Source of the DNA: Solirubrobacterales bacterium
GTDB lineage: Bacteria; Actinomycetota; Thermoleophilia; Solirubrobacterales; Solirubrobacteraceae
Assembly (NCBI GenBank): GCA_025963965.1
Contig: JAOPZS010000142.1
Coordinates: 1-43,460, forward strand
DNA: 43,460 bases
Reading direction: 5' to 3'
Shown: positions 1-8,122 of the stretch, one piece after another
Position numbering within the stretch: the first letter of the stretch is position 1
Layout: the number at the start of each line of letters is the position of its first letter
Notes under the pieces: generated by a model
What the model saw: only the letters and a program-made list of their open reading frames with translations
The model's database searches: none
Told to the model about the DNA's origin: nothing
Program-made: the position numbers and the translations under genes

Positions 1-3
1 CCC

Positions 4-1470
4 CTACAAACTGATCGCCACGTACTTCGTCTCGAGGTACTCCTCGATCCCCTCGAAGCCGCCCTCGCGCCCGAAGCCCGAGTGCTTGACGCCGCCGAAC
101 GGTGCGGCGGGGTTCGAGACGACGCCCTGGTTGAGGCCCACCATGCCCGTTTCGATGCCCTCGCAGACGCGAAGGGCCCGCTCGAGGTCGCGCGTGTAGA
201 CGTAGGCGACGAGCCCGTACTCGGTGCGGTTGGCCGCCTCGATCGCCTGCTCGTCACTGGAGAAGGTGGCGACCGGCGCCACCGGACCGAAGATCTCCTC
301 CTCGAGCAGGCGGGCGTCGTCGGGAACCGCCGTGAGCACGGTCGGCTCGTAGAAGTAGCCGGGGCCGTCTCCGCCATGGCCGCCGACCAGCACCTTGGCG
401 CCCCGCTCGACGGCGTCGGACACGAGCTCGGCGACCTTGTCGCGCTGCGTTGCGTCGACGAGCGGGCCGACGTCGACGTCGGGCTCGGTGCCGCGGCCGA
501 CCTTCAGCCCGCTCATCCGGTCCGCCAGCCCACGCGCGAACTCCTCCGCGAGTGACTCGTGCACGTGGAAGCGGTTGGCGGCCGTGCACGCCTCGCCGAC
601 GTTGCGCATCTTCGCCAGCATCGCGCCGTCCAGGGCGGCGTCGAGATCGGCGTCCTCGAACACCAGGAACGGGGCGTTGCCGCCGAGCTCCATCGACATG
701 CGCAGGATCTGCTCGGCTGACTGTTCGATCAGCTTGCGCCCGACCTCGGTCGAGCCGGTGAAGGACAGCTTGCGCGTGCGGGGATCCTTCAACAGCGGTT
801 CGATCACGGCGCCCGACTTGCGTGCCGTGATCACGTTGAGCACGCCACCCGGCAGGCCCGCCTCCTCGAGGATCTTCGTCAGCGCAAGCATCGAGAGCGG
901 CGTCTGCTGAGCCGGCTTGACGACCATCGTGCAGCCCGCGGCGATCGCCGGCGCCATCTTGCGGGTGCCCATCGCCGTCGGGAAGTTCCACGGCGTGACG
1001 AACACACACGGCCCGACCGGCTGGCGCATCGTCAGGATCCGGCCTTTGCCGGTCGTGTTGACCATGTAGCGACCGTGGATCCGCACGGCCTCCTCGGAGA
1101 ACCAGCGGAAGAACTCCGCCGCGTAGGCGATCTCGGCCTTCGACTCGGCGACCGACTTGCCCATCTCGAGCGTCATCAGCAGCGCCAGGTCGTCGGCCTG
1201 CTCGACGATCGCCTCATACGCTCGTCTGAGGATCTCGCCGCGGTCGCGAGGGGCCGTGCGCGCCCACTCGGCCTGCGCGTCGGCCGCCGCGCCGAGGGCC
1301 GCCATCGCGTCACCCGGCTGCCCATCGGCCACCTCGATCAGCGTCTCGCCGGTCGAGGGGTCCTCGACGCCGAGGCGTCCGCCTCCCTCAGCCTCACGCC
1401 ACTGACCGCCGATGTAGAGGCCCGTCGGGACGGCCTCGAGAACGGCGCGCTCGCGCGCATCGCCAGTCAT
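4..1470 (-). CDS. gabD: NAD(P)-dependent succinate-semialdehyde dehydrogenase
   Basis: A 488-residue aldehyde dehydrogenase of normal length that oxidises succinate semialdehyde to succinate in the cytoplasm, the last step of GABA breakdown. The active site is complete: PWNFP at residues 160-164 with the oxyanion Asn, cofactor Lys185, FTGSTEVG at 237-244, general base Glu261 in MELGG, and nucleophile Cys295 in GEACTAANR. The C-terminal NPAAPFGGVKHSGFGREGG stretch is typical of the GabD subgroup. The ATG start lies in a 105-base divergent region shared with the SpoIID-like gene. No GABA transaminase is nearby, so the exact semialdehyde substrate is inferred from family resemblance. It contrasts with the degenerate homologue at 17109. 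Confidence 0.85.
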   Translation of the reverse strand: MTGDARERAVLEAVPTGLYIGGQWREAEGGGRLGVEDPSTGETLIEVADGQPGDAMAALGAAADAQAEWARTAPRDRGEILRRAYEAIVEQADDLALLMTLEMGKSVAESKAEIAYAAEFFRWFSEEAVRIHGRYMVNTTGKGRILTMRQPVGPCVFVTPWNFPTAMGTRKMAPAIAAGCTMVVKPAQQTPLSMLALTKILEEAGLPGGVLNVITARKSGAVIEPLLKDPRTRKLSFTGSTEVGRKLIEQSAEQILRMSMELGGNAPFLVFEDADLDAALDGAMLAKMRNVGEACTAANRFHVHESLAEEFARGLADRMSGLKVGRGTEPDVDVGPLVDATQRDKVAELVSDAVERGAKVLVGGHGGDGPGYFYEPTVLTAVPDDARLLEEEIFGPVAPVATFSSDEQAIEAANRTEYGLVAYVYTRDLERALRVCEGIETGMVGLNQGVVSNPAAPFGGVKHSGFGREGGFEGIEEYLETKYVAISL

Positions 1471-1515
1471 CGTGCATCCCTAAGACGAAAACTGCGCAGC
1501 GACGACCTCAAACTC

Positions 1516-1529
1516 ATGGGATCTCCCAT
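1516..1529. promoter_or_regulatory. inverted repeat in divergent promoter region
   Basis: ATGGGA and TCCCAT form a perfect 6+6 dyad with a 2-base centre. It lies between the divergent starts of the semialdehyde dehydrogenase (1470) and the SpoIID-like gene (1576). Its shape and position suit an operator, but no regulator gene is nearby and a dyad this short can arise by chance. Confidence 0.25.
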
Positions 1530-1575
1530 CCTCGACCGCGACGGCCGGTTCCTCGGCGTGTTCTTTAGGAGCCAG

Positions 1576-2697
1576 ATGCCCCGCTCGCACGCAAACTATC
1601 ATCGCCCCGCGGGCCTCCCTGAAGCCCGCCCCGGGCGCCTAGCCCGTGGCCGGATGCAGGTGGGTGGCGCCCTCGTCGCCCTCGCCTGCGCCATCGCCGC
1701 GACGCTCCCAACCGCCGCGGTGGCGGCAACTTCGACGCTCGTGATCGAAGGCGCAGGCGAAGGCCACGGCGTCGGCTTGAGCCAGGACGGCGCTCTCGGC
1801 TACGCCAGGCACGGCGCCAGCTACCAGCAGATCCTCGGCCACTACTACACCGGCACCACGATCGGGAAGGCGGCGGGCGGCACCGTCGTGAAGGTCCTCG
1901 TCGGCTCGAAGGTCAAGCGCGTGCCGCTCGAGCGCTACGTGCGCGGCGTGATCGGCGCCGAGATGTCCCCGAGCTGGCCCGCCGCGGCGCTGGAGGCCCA
2001 GGCCGTCGCCAGCCGGACCTATGCCCTGACCGCGCATGCCGGCGGCTCGCGCTTCGACGTCTACGCCGACACCCGCTCCCAGGTCTACAACGGCGGCGCC
2101 GCCGAATCCGCCGCCACCAACGCGGCCGTCTCCGCAACCGCCGGGCAGATCCTGATGTACGGCGGCAAGGCGGCGATCACCTACTTCTTCGCGAGCTCCG
2201 GCGGCATGACCGAGTCCGTCCAGGACGGCTTCCCCGGCAGCGAAGCCAAGCCGTGGCTGGTGGGGGTGATCGATCCCTTCGAAGGAACCGCCTCGCGGTG
2301 GCAGCTCGAACTGCCTTTCGCGACCGCCGCGCGCCGGCTTCGCGGCCTCTTCAAGGGCACGTTTCACGGCATCGAAGTGCGGCGCCGCGGCACGTCCCCG
2401 CGGATCCTCTCCGCGCGCGTGCTCGGCACCACCGCCGCCACGGTCCTGAGCGGCCCGGCGCTCGCCGGGCGGCTCGGCCTGACCAGCACGTGGGCCTACT
2501 TCGACGTGCGCACCGGAAGCTCGCTGAAGCAGGAGCCCGACCACAGCGGCCAGGCACGTACCTGGAAGCCCGTCGCCCCGGCGCCCGCGACGGTCCTCGC
2601 GCAGGCGCCCAGCCGGGCCGGCGGCATCGAACCGTCGCCGGCCTCCGCGGCACATGCCCCGACGGCTGGGGCGAGCGGCGGCGTGGAAGCGCCCTGA
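1576..2697 (+). CDS. exported SpoIID/LytB-domain protein
   Basis: A 373-residue secreted protein of the SpoIID/LytB family; relatives are peptidoglycan lytic enzymes or their partners. The ATG at 1576 has AGGAG four bases upstream; a second ATG at 1654 would also leave a full signal peptide. The signal sequence has a basic stretch (RPGRLARGR), a hydrophobic core and an AVAA cleavage region. The domain follows: EGAGEGHGVGLSQDGALGYA, LERYVRGVIGAEMSPSWP, and EAQAVASRTYAL with the conserved Ala/Arg/Tyr pattern. The C-terminus is a Pro/Ala-rich tail. Actinobacteria of this type do not make endospores, so the role is probably cell-wall remodelling rather than engulfment. The Glu codons lean to GAA, as in the other exported proteins of the window. 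Confidence 0.75.
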   Translation: MPRSHANYHRPAGLPEARPGRLARGRMQVGGALVALACAIAATLPTAAVAATSTLVIEGAGEGHGVGLSQDGALGYARHGASYQQILGHYYTGTTIGKAAGGTVVKVLVGSKVKRVPLERYVRGVIGAEMSPSWPAAALEAQAVASRTYALTAHAGGSRFDVYADTRSQVYNGGAAESAATNAAVSATAGQILMYGGKAAITYFFASSGGMTESVQDGFPGSEAKPWLVGVIDPFEGTASRWQLELPFATAARRLRGLFKGTFHGIEVRRRGTSPRILSARVLGTTAATVLSGPALAGRLGLTSTWAYFDVRTGSSLKQEPDHSGQARTWKPVAPAPATVLAQAPSRAGGIEPSPASAAHAPTAGASGGVEAP

Positions 2698-2769
2698 GCG
2701 GTTCGCACGCGGGGAAGCTCGTTTGTTGGCCACTTCGCGGCGTCCCGCGCCGGCCTGGCTCGCTGAAAC

Positions 2770-2784
2770 CCCGCATTTTGCGGG
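2770..2784 (+). terminator. short hairpin after the SpoIID-like gene
   Basis: CCCGCA and TGCGGG pair as a 6-bp stem with a TTT loop, followed by TGTTCT. It lies 73 bases after the SpoIID-like stop, in the 239-base gap before the exonuclease gene. The T-tract is weak, so this is only a candidate terminator. Nothing else coding is visible in that gap. Confidence 0.4.
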
Positions 2785-2924
2785 TGTTCTGCGGTCATCG
2801 GTGATCCAACCTGCACAAAGCGGGGCAAACCTCGCATGGTGGGTGCGCACGCATCGAGGCTCAGCGCCTGCCGTGGCCGGCGGCGGACCGGGGGCACCGC
2901 CCGCCGCCGGCATTACCGCCGCCG

Positions 2925-2930
2925 TAGTCT
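2925..2930 (+). promoter_or_regulatory. -10 box for leaderless exonuclease mRNA
   Basis: TAGTCT (TANNNT) ends 6 bases before the GTG at 2937, and no Shine-Dalgarno sequence is visible. This spacing would put the transcript start on or next to the start codon, the usual actinobacterial leaderless arrangement. Confidence 0.5.
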
Positions 2931-2936
2931 GGGCGC

Positions 2937-3848
2937 GTGCCCGCACCGCTGCTGATCGCCGACACGCCATGGCTGCTGTACCGCTCCTTCTTCGCGTTGC
3001 CGAAATCGATCACCGACGGTGACGGCCGGCCCGTCAACGCGCTGCTCGGGACGATCAATGCGCTGCTCGCGCTGATCGACCCTCCAGCGGGGGCGGGGGC
3101 GTCCCTTCCGCCGCGGGCCGTCGTCGCCTGCACGGGCGCCGAGGAGGCCCAGTACCGCGTCGGGCTCTATCCGCCCTACCACGCTCACCGCGACCCGATG
3201 CCGCCGGAGCTGGCCGAGCAGTGGCAGCGGGCGCCCGCGCTGCTCGCAGGGCTCGGCTGGACCGTCATGGGAAGCGACACGCTCGAGGCTGACGACGTGA
3301 TGTTCTCGCTGGCCCGGCGCGAGTCGGCCGCCGGCGGCTCGGCGCTGTTGCTGACCGGCGACCGCGACCTGTACGGCGCCGTCGATGAGCGCGTATCGGT
3401 CATCGAGATGCTCAAGGGCGGCCGTCACGGCCTGATCGGCCCGCAGGAGGTGCGCGAGCGCTACGGCGTCCCGCCGGCGCTCGTGCCCGACTTCATCGCC
3501 CTGCGCGGCGACCCCTCCGACGGGCTGCCCGGTGCGCCCGGCATCGGCGCGAAGACGGCGGCGGAGCTGCTTCGCCGCCACGGACCGCTCGAGGATCTGC
3601 TCGACGCCGCCGTCGCGGCCGAGAACACGGTGCGCCGCGACGCCGAGGAGATGAGACCCCGCACGGCGGCGACCCTGCGTGAGCACGGCGAGCTGCTGCG
3701 CACGTTCAAGCACATCGCCACCCTGCAGGACATCGATCTCGAGCTGCCGTCGGACCGCCCGACCGACTTCGCCGCCGGCGCGAAGCTGGTCGCCGAGAAC
3801 GGGATGCTCCGGCTCGCCGCGCGCCTGGAGGGCCTCGCTACGGCGTGA
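2937..3848 (+). CDS. stand-alone 5'-3' exonuclease (PolA N-terminal type)
   Basis: A 303-residue protein matching the 5' nuclease half of DNA polymerase I without the polymerase, like the separate exonuclease of mycobacteria. It should trim 5' flaps and RNA primers in replication and repair. Motifs: LLIADTPWLLYRSFFALP with the first acidic ligand, LEADD in the middle, TGDRDLYG, and the helix-three-turn-helix DNA-binding region GDPSDGLPGAPGIGAKTA. The region usually reading VAFD is VVACTGAEE here, so one acidic position has shifted. It starts with GTG and is probably leaderless. Its last 11 bases overlap the end of the convergent ychF gene. Confidence 0.8.
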   Translation: MPAPLLIADTPWLLYRSFFALPKSITDGDGRPVNALLGTINALLALIDPPAGAGASLPPRAVVACTGAEEAQYRVGLYPPYHAHRDPMPPELAEQWQRAPALLAGLGWTVMGSDTLEADDVMFSLARRESAAGGSALLLTGDRDLYGAVDERVSVIEMLKGGRHGLIGPQEVRERYGVPPALVPDFIALRGDPSDGLPGAPGIGAKTAAELLRRHGPLEDLLDAAVAAENTVRRDAEEMRPRTAATLREHGELLRTFKHIATLQDIDLELPSDRPTDFAAGAKLVAENGMLRLAARLEGLATA

Positions 3849-4935
3849 ACTTGACGTTGATCACGTCGCCGTCGGCCATCGCGTAGTCACGGCCCTCGAG
3901 CCGCAGCGTGCCGCGCTCGCGCGCCCCCGCGTAGCCGCCCGCATCGACGAGCTCGCGCCAGCCGATCACCTCGGCGCGGACGAATCCCCTCTGGATGTCC
4001 GTGTGGATCTCGCCGGCGGCGTGCCACACCGACAGGCCGCGGCGCAGGTGCCAGGACTGCGCCGGCTTGGCCTCCCCGGCAGTGAAGAAGACGAGCAGAT
4101 CGAGCAGGGCGAACGCCTCGCGCACCACCCGCTCGAGCGGCGTCACCGCATCGCCGCCGCCGGCCGTCATCTCCGCGCGCATCGCCGCCGCCTCCTGCTC
4201 GTCGAGCTCGGCCAGCTCGGACTCGATCCGAGAGGAGACCGCAACGGCACGTGCGCCCTGCGCCACAGCGTGCTCGGCGATCGCCGCCGGCACCTCGCCG
4301 GCGTCCTCATCGACGTTGGCCACGAACAGGACCGGCTTGGCCGTCAGCGAGCCGAGGTCGCGGGCGGCGTGCGGCGCCTCCTCTGGCGCGGGCACGCCGC
4401 GCACGGGTCGACCGGCCTGCAGCTCGGCGATCACCTCGCGCAGCCAGACCTCCTCGGCGGCCGCCGCCCTGTCGCCCCCGCGTGCCTGTTTGGCGACGCG
4501 GTCGATGCGCCGCTCGGCCTGCTCCAGGTCGGCGAGCACCAGCTCCGTCTCGATCGTCTCGATGTCCGCCAGAGGGTCGACGCGGCCCTCTGGATGGATC
4601 ACGTTCTCGTCGCCGTGCGCCCGCACGACATGCACGATCGCGTCCGTCTCGCGGATGTTCGCCAGGAACTTGTTGCCGAGCCCCTCGCCTTTGTGGGCCC
4701 CCGCCACGAGCCCGGCGATGTCGTGGAAGTCGATCGTGTCCCAGACGATCTCCGAGGCGCCGACGGTGCTCGCGACCTGCTCGAGGCGCTCGTCGCGCAC
4801 CGGCACCACGGCGACATTCGGCTCGATCGTCGTGAACGGGTAGTTGGCGGCCTCCGCGCCGGCGCTCGTGAGGGCGTTGAAGAGCGAGGACTTGCCGGCG
4901 TTCGGCATCCCCACGATCCCGATCCGCGTGCTCAC
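3838..4935 (-). CDS. ychF: redox-regulated OBG-type ATPase YchF
   Basis: A 365-residue P-loop protein, exactly the family's usual length. YchF/OLA1 proteins bind ATP in preference to GTP, associate with ribosomes and affect translation and stress responses. Visible are G1 GMPNAGKSS near residue 9, G3 DIAGLVAGAHKGEGLGNKFL, and the C-terminal TGS-like domain ending in DYAMADGDVINVKF. The GTG start at 4935 forms a GTGA overlap with the stop of the upstream PAP2 gene, implying translational coupling. Longer reading frames extending upstream only read through PAP2 in another frame and were discarded. Confidence 0.93.
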   Translation of the reverse strand: MSTRIGIVGMPNAGKSSLFNALTSAGAEAANYPFTTIEPNVAVVPVRDERLEQVASTVGASEIVWDTIDFHDIAGLVAGAHKGEGLGNKFLANIRETDAIVHVVRAHGDENVIHPEGRVDPLADIETIETELVLADLEQAERRIDRVAKQARGGDRAAAAEEVWLREVIAELQAGRPVRGVPAPEEAPHAARDLGSLTAKPVLFVANVDEDAGEVPAAIAEHAVAQGARAVAVSSRIESELAELDEQEAAAMRAEMTAGGGDAVTPLERVVREAFALLDLLVFFTAGEAKPAQSWHLRRGLSVWHAAGEIHTDIQRGFVRAEVIGWRELVDAGGYAGARERGTLRLEGRDYAMADGDVINVKFTP

Positions 4936-5483
4936 CCGGGAGCGTCCCCCCTGCCCGGGTCGGGCGGCTTTGCGGTGTCGGCGGGAGCGCTGATCGCGGC
5001 TGCGAGCACGGTTCCGAGCGCGGCGCCGGCGAGTATGTCCGACGGGTAGTGCACGCCCAGGTAGACGCGCGAGACGCCCATCGCTCCCGCCAGCGCGTAG
5101 AGGGGCGGCGCCGGCAGCCCGCGGCGATGGTAGGCGAGCGCACCGGCGAACGCCGTCGCCGCGTGCGCGCTCGGGAAGCTCAACCCTGTCGTGGTGCCGG
5201 TCAGCGGCGGCAGGCCGGGCAGCGTCGGACGGCGCCTGCGGACGATGAACTTGACGGTCGTGTTGACCGCGTAGGTGACGAGCACGGCGCGCCGTGCTCG
5301 CGCCCACTCGCGGCGGCGCGAGCGCTCGGCGAGCCCCCCGGCGTAGCCGATCGCCAGCCAGATCGCCCCGTGTTCGCCGAGCCACGAGAAGCGCTCCACG
5401 GCTCGCTCCGCACGGGCGCTGTGGCCGCGGGTGCGGGCCAGCAGGAGCAGGCGCTCCTCGAGATTCAGATCCTGACGGAACAT
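4932..5483 (-). CDS. PAP2-family membrane phosphatase
   Basis: A 183-residue small integral membrane phosphatase of the type-2 phosphatidic acid phosphatase family. The three active-site motifs are present: KFIVRRRRP (K-x6-RP), SFPSAH (usually PSGH, here PSAH) and SRVYLGVHYPSD (SR-x5-H-x3-D). Hydrophobic segments surround them. Likely substrates are a lipid phosphate or undecaprenyl pyrophosphate, which sequence alone does not settle. I chose the ATG at 5483, which gives MFRQDLNLEERLLLL; the upstream extension is Arg-rich shadow. The gene is third in a minus-strand set (epimerase, 70-residue protein, PAP2, ychF) and overlaps ychF. Confidence 0.8.
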   Translation of the reverse strand: MFRQDLNLEERLLLLARTRGHSARAERAVERFSWLGEHGAIWLAIGYAGGLAERSRRREWARARRAVLVTYAVNTTVKFIVRRRRPTLPGLPPLTGTTTGLSFPSAHAATAFAGALAYHRRGLPAPPLYALAGAMGVSRVYLGVHYPSDILAGAALGTVLAAAISAPADTAKPPDPGRGDAPG

Positions 5484-5530
5484 ACGCTGCGCGCGGGATG
5501 CCGGCCGGCGGTGGACGGCGCCGTCGCCGG

Positions 5531-5743
5531 CTAGCCGAAGCCGACCCGCGGCTCCTCCGTCTCGGAGGTCACGTAGACGACCTGGCCGAGATCGACCCGC
5601 ACCGGGCCGTCCTCGCTCTGGATCACGTGCCACCCCTGGCTCCCGAGCCCCTTCTCGAGCTCTTTGAGCTGCTGCTCCGAGAGCCGCACGGCAAGCACCT
5701 GGCCGCCTTGGAAGCCGATGCTGAGACGCGAGCTGGATGCCAT
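5531..5743 (-). CDS. conserved small protein of unknown function
   Basis: A 70-residue soluble protein with no family I can name. It has a Gly-Gln-rich start (GFQGGQVLAVRL), a short helix (SEQQLKELEKGL) and a strand-rich end (WHVIQSEDGPVRVDLGQVVYV), so a small alpha/beta or barrel fold is likely. It has no Cys, no signal peptide and no membrane segment. The TGATG junction with the upstream methylmalonyl-CoA epimerase shows that it is really translated and coupled. The residue pattern resembles small proteins that accompany metabolic operons in actinobacteria, but no role can be assigned. Confidence 0.6.
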   Translation of the reverse strand: MASSSRLSIGFQGGQVLAVRLSEQQLKELEKGLGSQGWHVIQSEDGPVRVDLGQVVYVTSETEEPRVGFG

Positions 5744-6153
5744 CAGTGAACCTCCGCGGGTTGGACGATCTCGGTCAGCACGCCGCCGGTCGAGCGGGGA
5801 TGGATGAAGGCCACCAGTGACCCGCGGATGCCCGTCCGCGGCTGCTCGTCGATCATTCGCATCCCCGCTTGCCCGAGGGCCTCCAGGGTCGCGACGATGT
5901 CGGTCACCTGATAGGCGACGTGATGCAGGCCCGGGCCCTGCTTCGCAAGGAACCGGCCGACCGGCGTGTCCTCGCTCAGCGGCGCGAGCAGCTCGACGTG
6001 GTTCTCACCGACGTCCAGCAGCACCGCCTCGACGCCCTGCTCGGCGACGACCTCTCGATGAGCGACGGTCAGCTGCATGGATCCTCCGTAGAGCTCGAGC
6101 GCCGGCTCGAGCTCCTGCACGGCAACGCCTATGTGGTCGATGCGGCTGAACAC
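5743..6153 (-). CDS. mce: methylmalonyl-CoA epimerase
   Basis: A 136-residue glyoxalase/vicinal oxygen chelate protein that interconverts the R and S forms of methylmalonyl-CoA, linking propionyl-CoA breakdown to succinyl-CoA. Evidence: IDHIGVAVQELEPALELY at the start with a metal His, ENHVELLAPL in the middle, GPGLHHVAYQVTDI with the second-half His pair, and a Glu in VLTEIVQP near the end. The length fits the family. It starts with GTG, with TAGACT seven bases upstream inside the end of the FtsH-like gene, so it is probably made from its own leaderless mRNA. It heads the epimerase, 70-residue protein, PAP2, ychF set. The mutase genes are not in this window. Confidence 0.88.
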   Translation of the reverse strand: MFSRIDHIGVAVQELEPALELYGGSMQLTVAHREVVAEQGVEAVLLDVGENHVELLAPLSEDTPVGRFLAKQGPGLHHVAYQVTDIVATLEALGQAGMRMIDEQPRTGIRGSLVAFIHPRSTGGVLTEIVQPAEVH

Positions 6154-6160
6154 GCGCCGC

Positions 6161-6166
6161 AGTCTA
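6161..6166 (-). promoter_or_regulatory. -10 box for mce, overlapping a stop codon
   Basis: On the minus strand this reads TAGACT, ending 7 bases before the GTG of mce. Its first three bases are the TAG stop codon of the upstream FtsH-like gene, so one short site serves as both stop and probable -10 element. Confidence 0.5.
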
Positions 6167-7939
6167 TAGACGCTCGGTTCCGCCCTCCGGTGGGGCCTCG
6201 GGCGCCGTGATCGGCCCCGGCGCCGGCGGCGTCCCGGCGCTGCTCGCAGCGGCGACCACGCGCAGCCCCACGCCCGGCGCGCGCTCCAGTCGCGGCACGC
6301 CCCGCATGATCGTCTCGATCGCGCCGCGCTCGAGCACCTCGTGCTCGAGCAACTCGCCGGCCAGCTCGTCCAGCTGGGCGCGGTGGCTGAGCACGAGCTT
6401 CTGCGCGGCGCGGCGCGCCTCCTCGATCAGATCCTGGCGCTCCTCGTCGCGAATCCGCAATGTCGACTCGGACAACCGCACGTCGCCGTCGGGCGAGCGG
6501 CCCACACCGGCAGTGCCCATCGCGTAGTCGTGAACCATCGAGTGCGAGATCTCAGCCACCTTCTTGAGGTCGTCGGAGGCGCCCGTGGTGATCGCGCCGA
6601 ACACGATCTGCTCGGCCACCCGCCCTCCGAGCAGCACCGTCATGTAGTCGAGCAGCTCCTCGCGCGTCTTCAGGTAGCGGTCCTCGGCGGGCAGGTTCAG
6701 CGTGTATCCGAGCGCGCGGCCGCGAGGCACGATCGAGATGCGGTGGACACGGTCGACCGACGGCAGCAGCTCGCCGCACAGCGCGTGCCCGGCCTCGTGG
6801 AAGGCGACGACGCGCTTCTCGTGCGCGTTCAGCACCCGCTTGGACTGAACGCCCGCGATCACGCGCTCGATCGCCGAGTCGAAGTCCCCCGCGGTGATCT
6901 CGGTACCCCGGCGCCGCGCGGCGAAGATCGCCGCCTCGTTGCAGATGTTCGCCAGGTCGGCGCCGGTCAGCCCGCTCGTCTGCTGCGCGACCAGCTCGAG
7001 GTCGACGTCGCCCATCGGCTTGGTGCGGGTGTGCACCTGCAGGACCCCCAGGCGCCCTCTGACGTCCGGCGGCATCACGAACACCTGGCGGTCGAAGCGG
7101 CCCGGGCGCAGCAGCGCCGGGTCGAGCTTCTCCAGCAGGTTGGACGCGGCGATCACTACGACGCGGCCGTTGGTGTCGAAGCCGTCCATCTCGACGAGCA
7201 GCTGATTGAGCGTCTGGTCCTTCTCGCCGGAGATGTCAGCGCCGCGGCGGCCGCCGACGGCGTCGAGCTCGTCGATGAAGATAATCGCCGGTTCGTGGCT
7301 GCGGGCGACGGCGAACAGGCGCCTGATCCGCGCCGCGCCGAGGCCGGCGAACATCTCGACGAACGAGGCTGCCGACTGGGCGAAGAACTCGGCGCCGGAC
7401 TCCGCGGCGACGGCCTTCGCCAGCAGCGTCTTGCCCGTGCCCGGCGGCCCATGCAGGAGGATCCCCTTCGGCACCTTCGCGCCGAGCTTCTGGAAATCCT
7501 TCGGGTCTCGCAGGAAGTCGACGATCTCCAGCAGCTCCGACTTGGCCTCGTCGACTCCGGCGATGTCCTGGAAGGAGACCTTCTGCTTGGAGGCCGGCTT
7601 GATGCGCTGCGGCTTGATGCGCGGCATCACCTTCAGGGTGCGCCACATGACGAGGATGATCGCGAGGAAGAACACCGCGGTCAGGACCGGCTGCCAGTTG
7701 TAGGCGATGTTCTGGATTTCCTGCACGAGCGAGGTGTGCGCGACCGGCACGGCCGTCTGGGTGGCAGCGTGCGCCGTCGTGGCGGCCGCCGCGTGTTTGG
7801 CCGCCGCTCCCGTGGCTGCGGAGTGAGAGGCCGCCGCGTGGTGGCCCGCGTGGGCGGCAGCGCGGTGCGCTGCCTGCACCGCTGCTTCGGCGTGCGAGGC
7901 GGCGCTGTGCCCAGTCGTGCTCGCGGCTTCCTTGCTCAC
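6164..7939 (-). CDS. ftsH: FtsH-like AAA+ zinc metalloprotease with His/Ala-rich N-terminal tail
   Basis: A 591-residue membrane-anchored ATP-dependent protease of the FtsH family. The AAA+ part has Walker A GPPGTGKT (164-171), pore motif FVEMF (193-197), Walker B IFIDE (220-224) and LLRPGRFDR at 277-284. The protease part has zinc site HEAGH (381-385) and the third-ligand region GASDDL (about 454-458). The front is unusual: instead of two membrane helices flanking a periplasmic domain, residues 1-68 are Ala-rich with about ten His, followed by one membrane segment (about 84-100). With the AAA+ part cytoplasmic, the tail would lie outside. The GTG start has a strong ACCTCCTCC complement (GGAGGAGGT) six bases upstream. 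It may be a second FtsH paralogue. Confidence 0.85.
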   Translation of the reverse strand: MSKEAASTTGHSAASHAEAAVQAAHRAAAHAGHHAAASHSAATGAAAKHAAAATTAHAATQTAVPVAHTSLVQEIQNIAYNWQPVLTAVFFLAIILVMWRTLKVMPRIKPQRIKPASKQKVSFQDIAGVDEAKSELLEIVDFLRDPKDFQKLGAKVPKGILLHGPPGTGKTLLAKAVAAESGAEFFAQSAASFVEMFAGLGAARIRRLFAVARSHEPAIIFIDELDAVGGRRGADISGEKDQTLNQLLVEMDGFDTNGRVVVIAASNLLEKLDPALLRPGRFDRQVFVMPPDVRGRLGVLQVHTRTKPMGDVDLELVAQQTSGLTGADLANICNEAAIFAARRRGTEITAGDFDSAIERVIAGVQSKRVLNAHEKRVVAFHEAGHALCGELLPSVDRVHRISIVPRGRALGYTLNLPAEDRYLKTREELLDYMTVLLGGRVAEQIVFGAITTGASDDLKKVAEISHSMVHDYAMGTAGVGRSPDGDVRLSESTLRIRDEERQDLIEEARRAAQKLVLSHRAQLDELAGELLEHEVLERGAIETIMRGVPRLERAPGVGLRVVAAASSAGTPPAPGPITAPEAPPEGGTERL

Positions 7940-7945
7940 CTACCG

Positions 7946-7954
7946 ACCTCCTCC
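7946..7954 (-). promoter_or_regulatory. strong ribosome binding site of the FtsH-like gene
   Basis: The minus strand reads GGAGGAGGT, six bases before the GTG at 7939. It is among the best Shine-Dalgarno matches in the window and fixes the otherwise uncertain GTG start ahead of the low-complexity tail. Confidence 0.75.
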
Positions 7955-7984
7955 ATTTCACGCACCATCCTTGGCACCGATCCG

Positions 7985-8013
7985 ATTATGCGGGTTTTGC
8001 ACTGACATGTCGA
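7985..8013 (-). promoter_or_regulatory. sigma-70-type promoter of the FtsH-like gene
   Basis: On the minus strand TCGACA (-35, 8013-8008) and CATAAT (-10, 7990-7985) are separated by exactly 17 bases; each differs from consensus at one position. A transcript starting near 7977 would have a leader of about 38 bases containing the strong ribosome binding site. The rest of the 183-base gap up to the M20 peptidase stop shows no gene. Confidence 0.6.
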
Positions 8014-8122
8014 GGGCTGGGCCCGAGCAACCCGAGGCGTGCGCCCGCCGAGGACCATCGGCACCCTCGCCGCGAGAACGCACCGCCGCACCGGCCGGCG
8101 GACGTATTTCCCGGTCTTGGCC

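Noticed and set aside
1075-1575. SpoIID-like gene starting at 1075
   Set aside because: The first 167 codons are antisense to the dehydrogenase; a signal peptide and AGGAG point to 1576.
4936-5385. N-terminal extension of YchF
   Set aside because: The added residues are Arg-rich readings of PAP2 in another frame; the GTG at 4935 gives exact family length.
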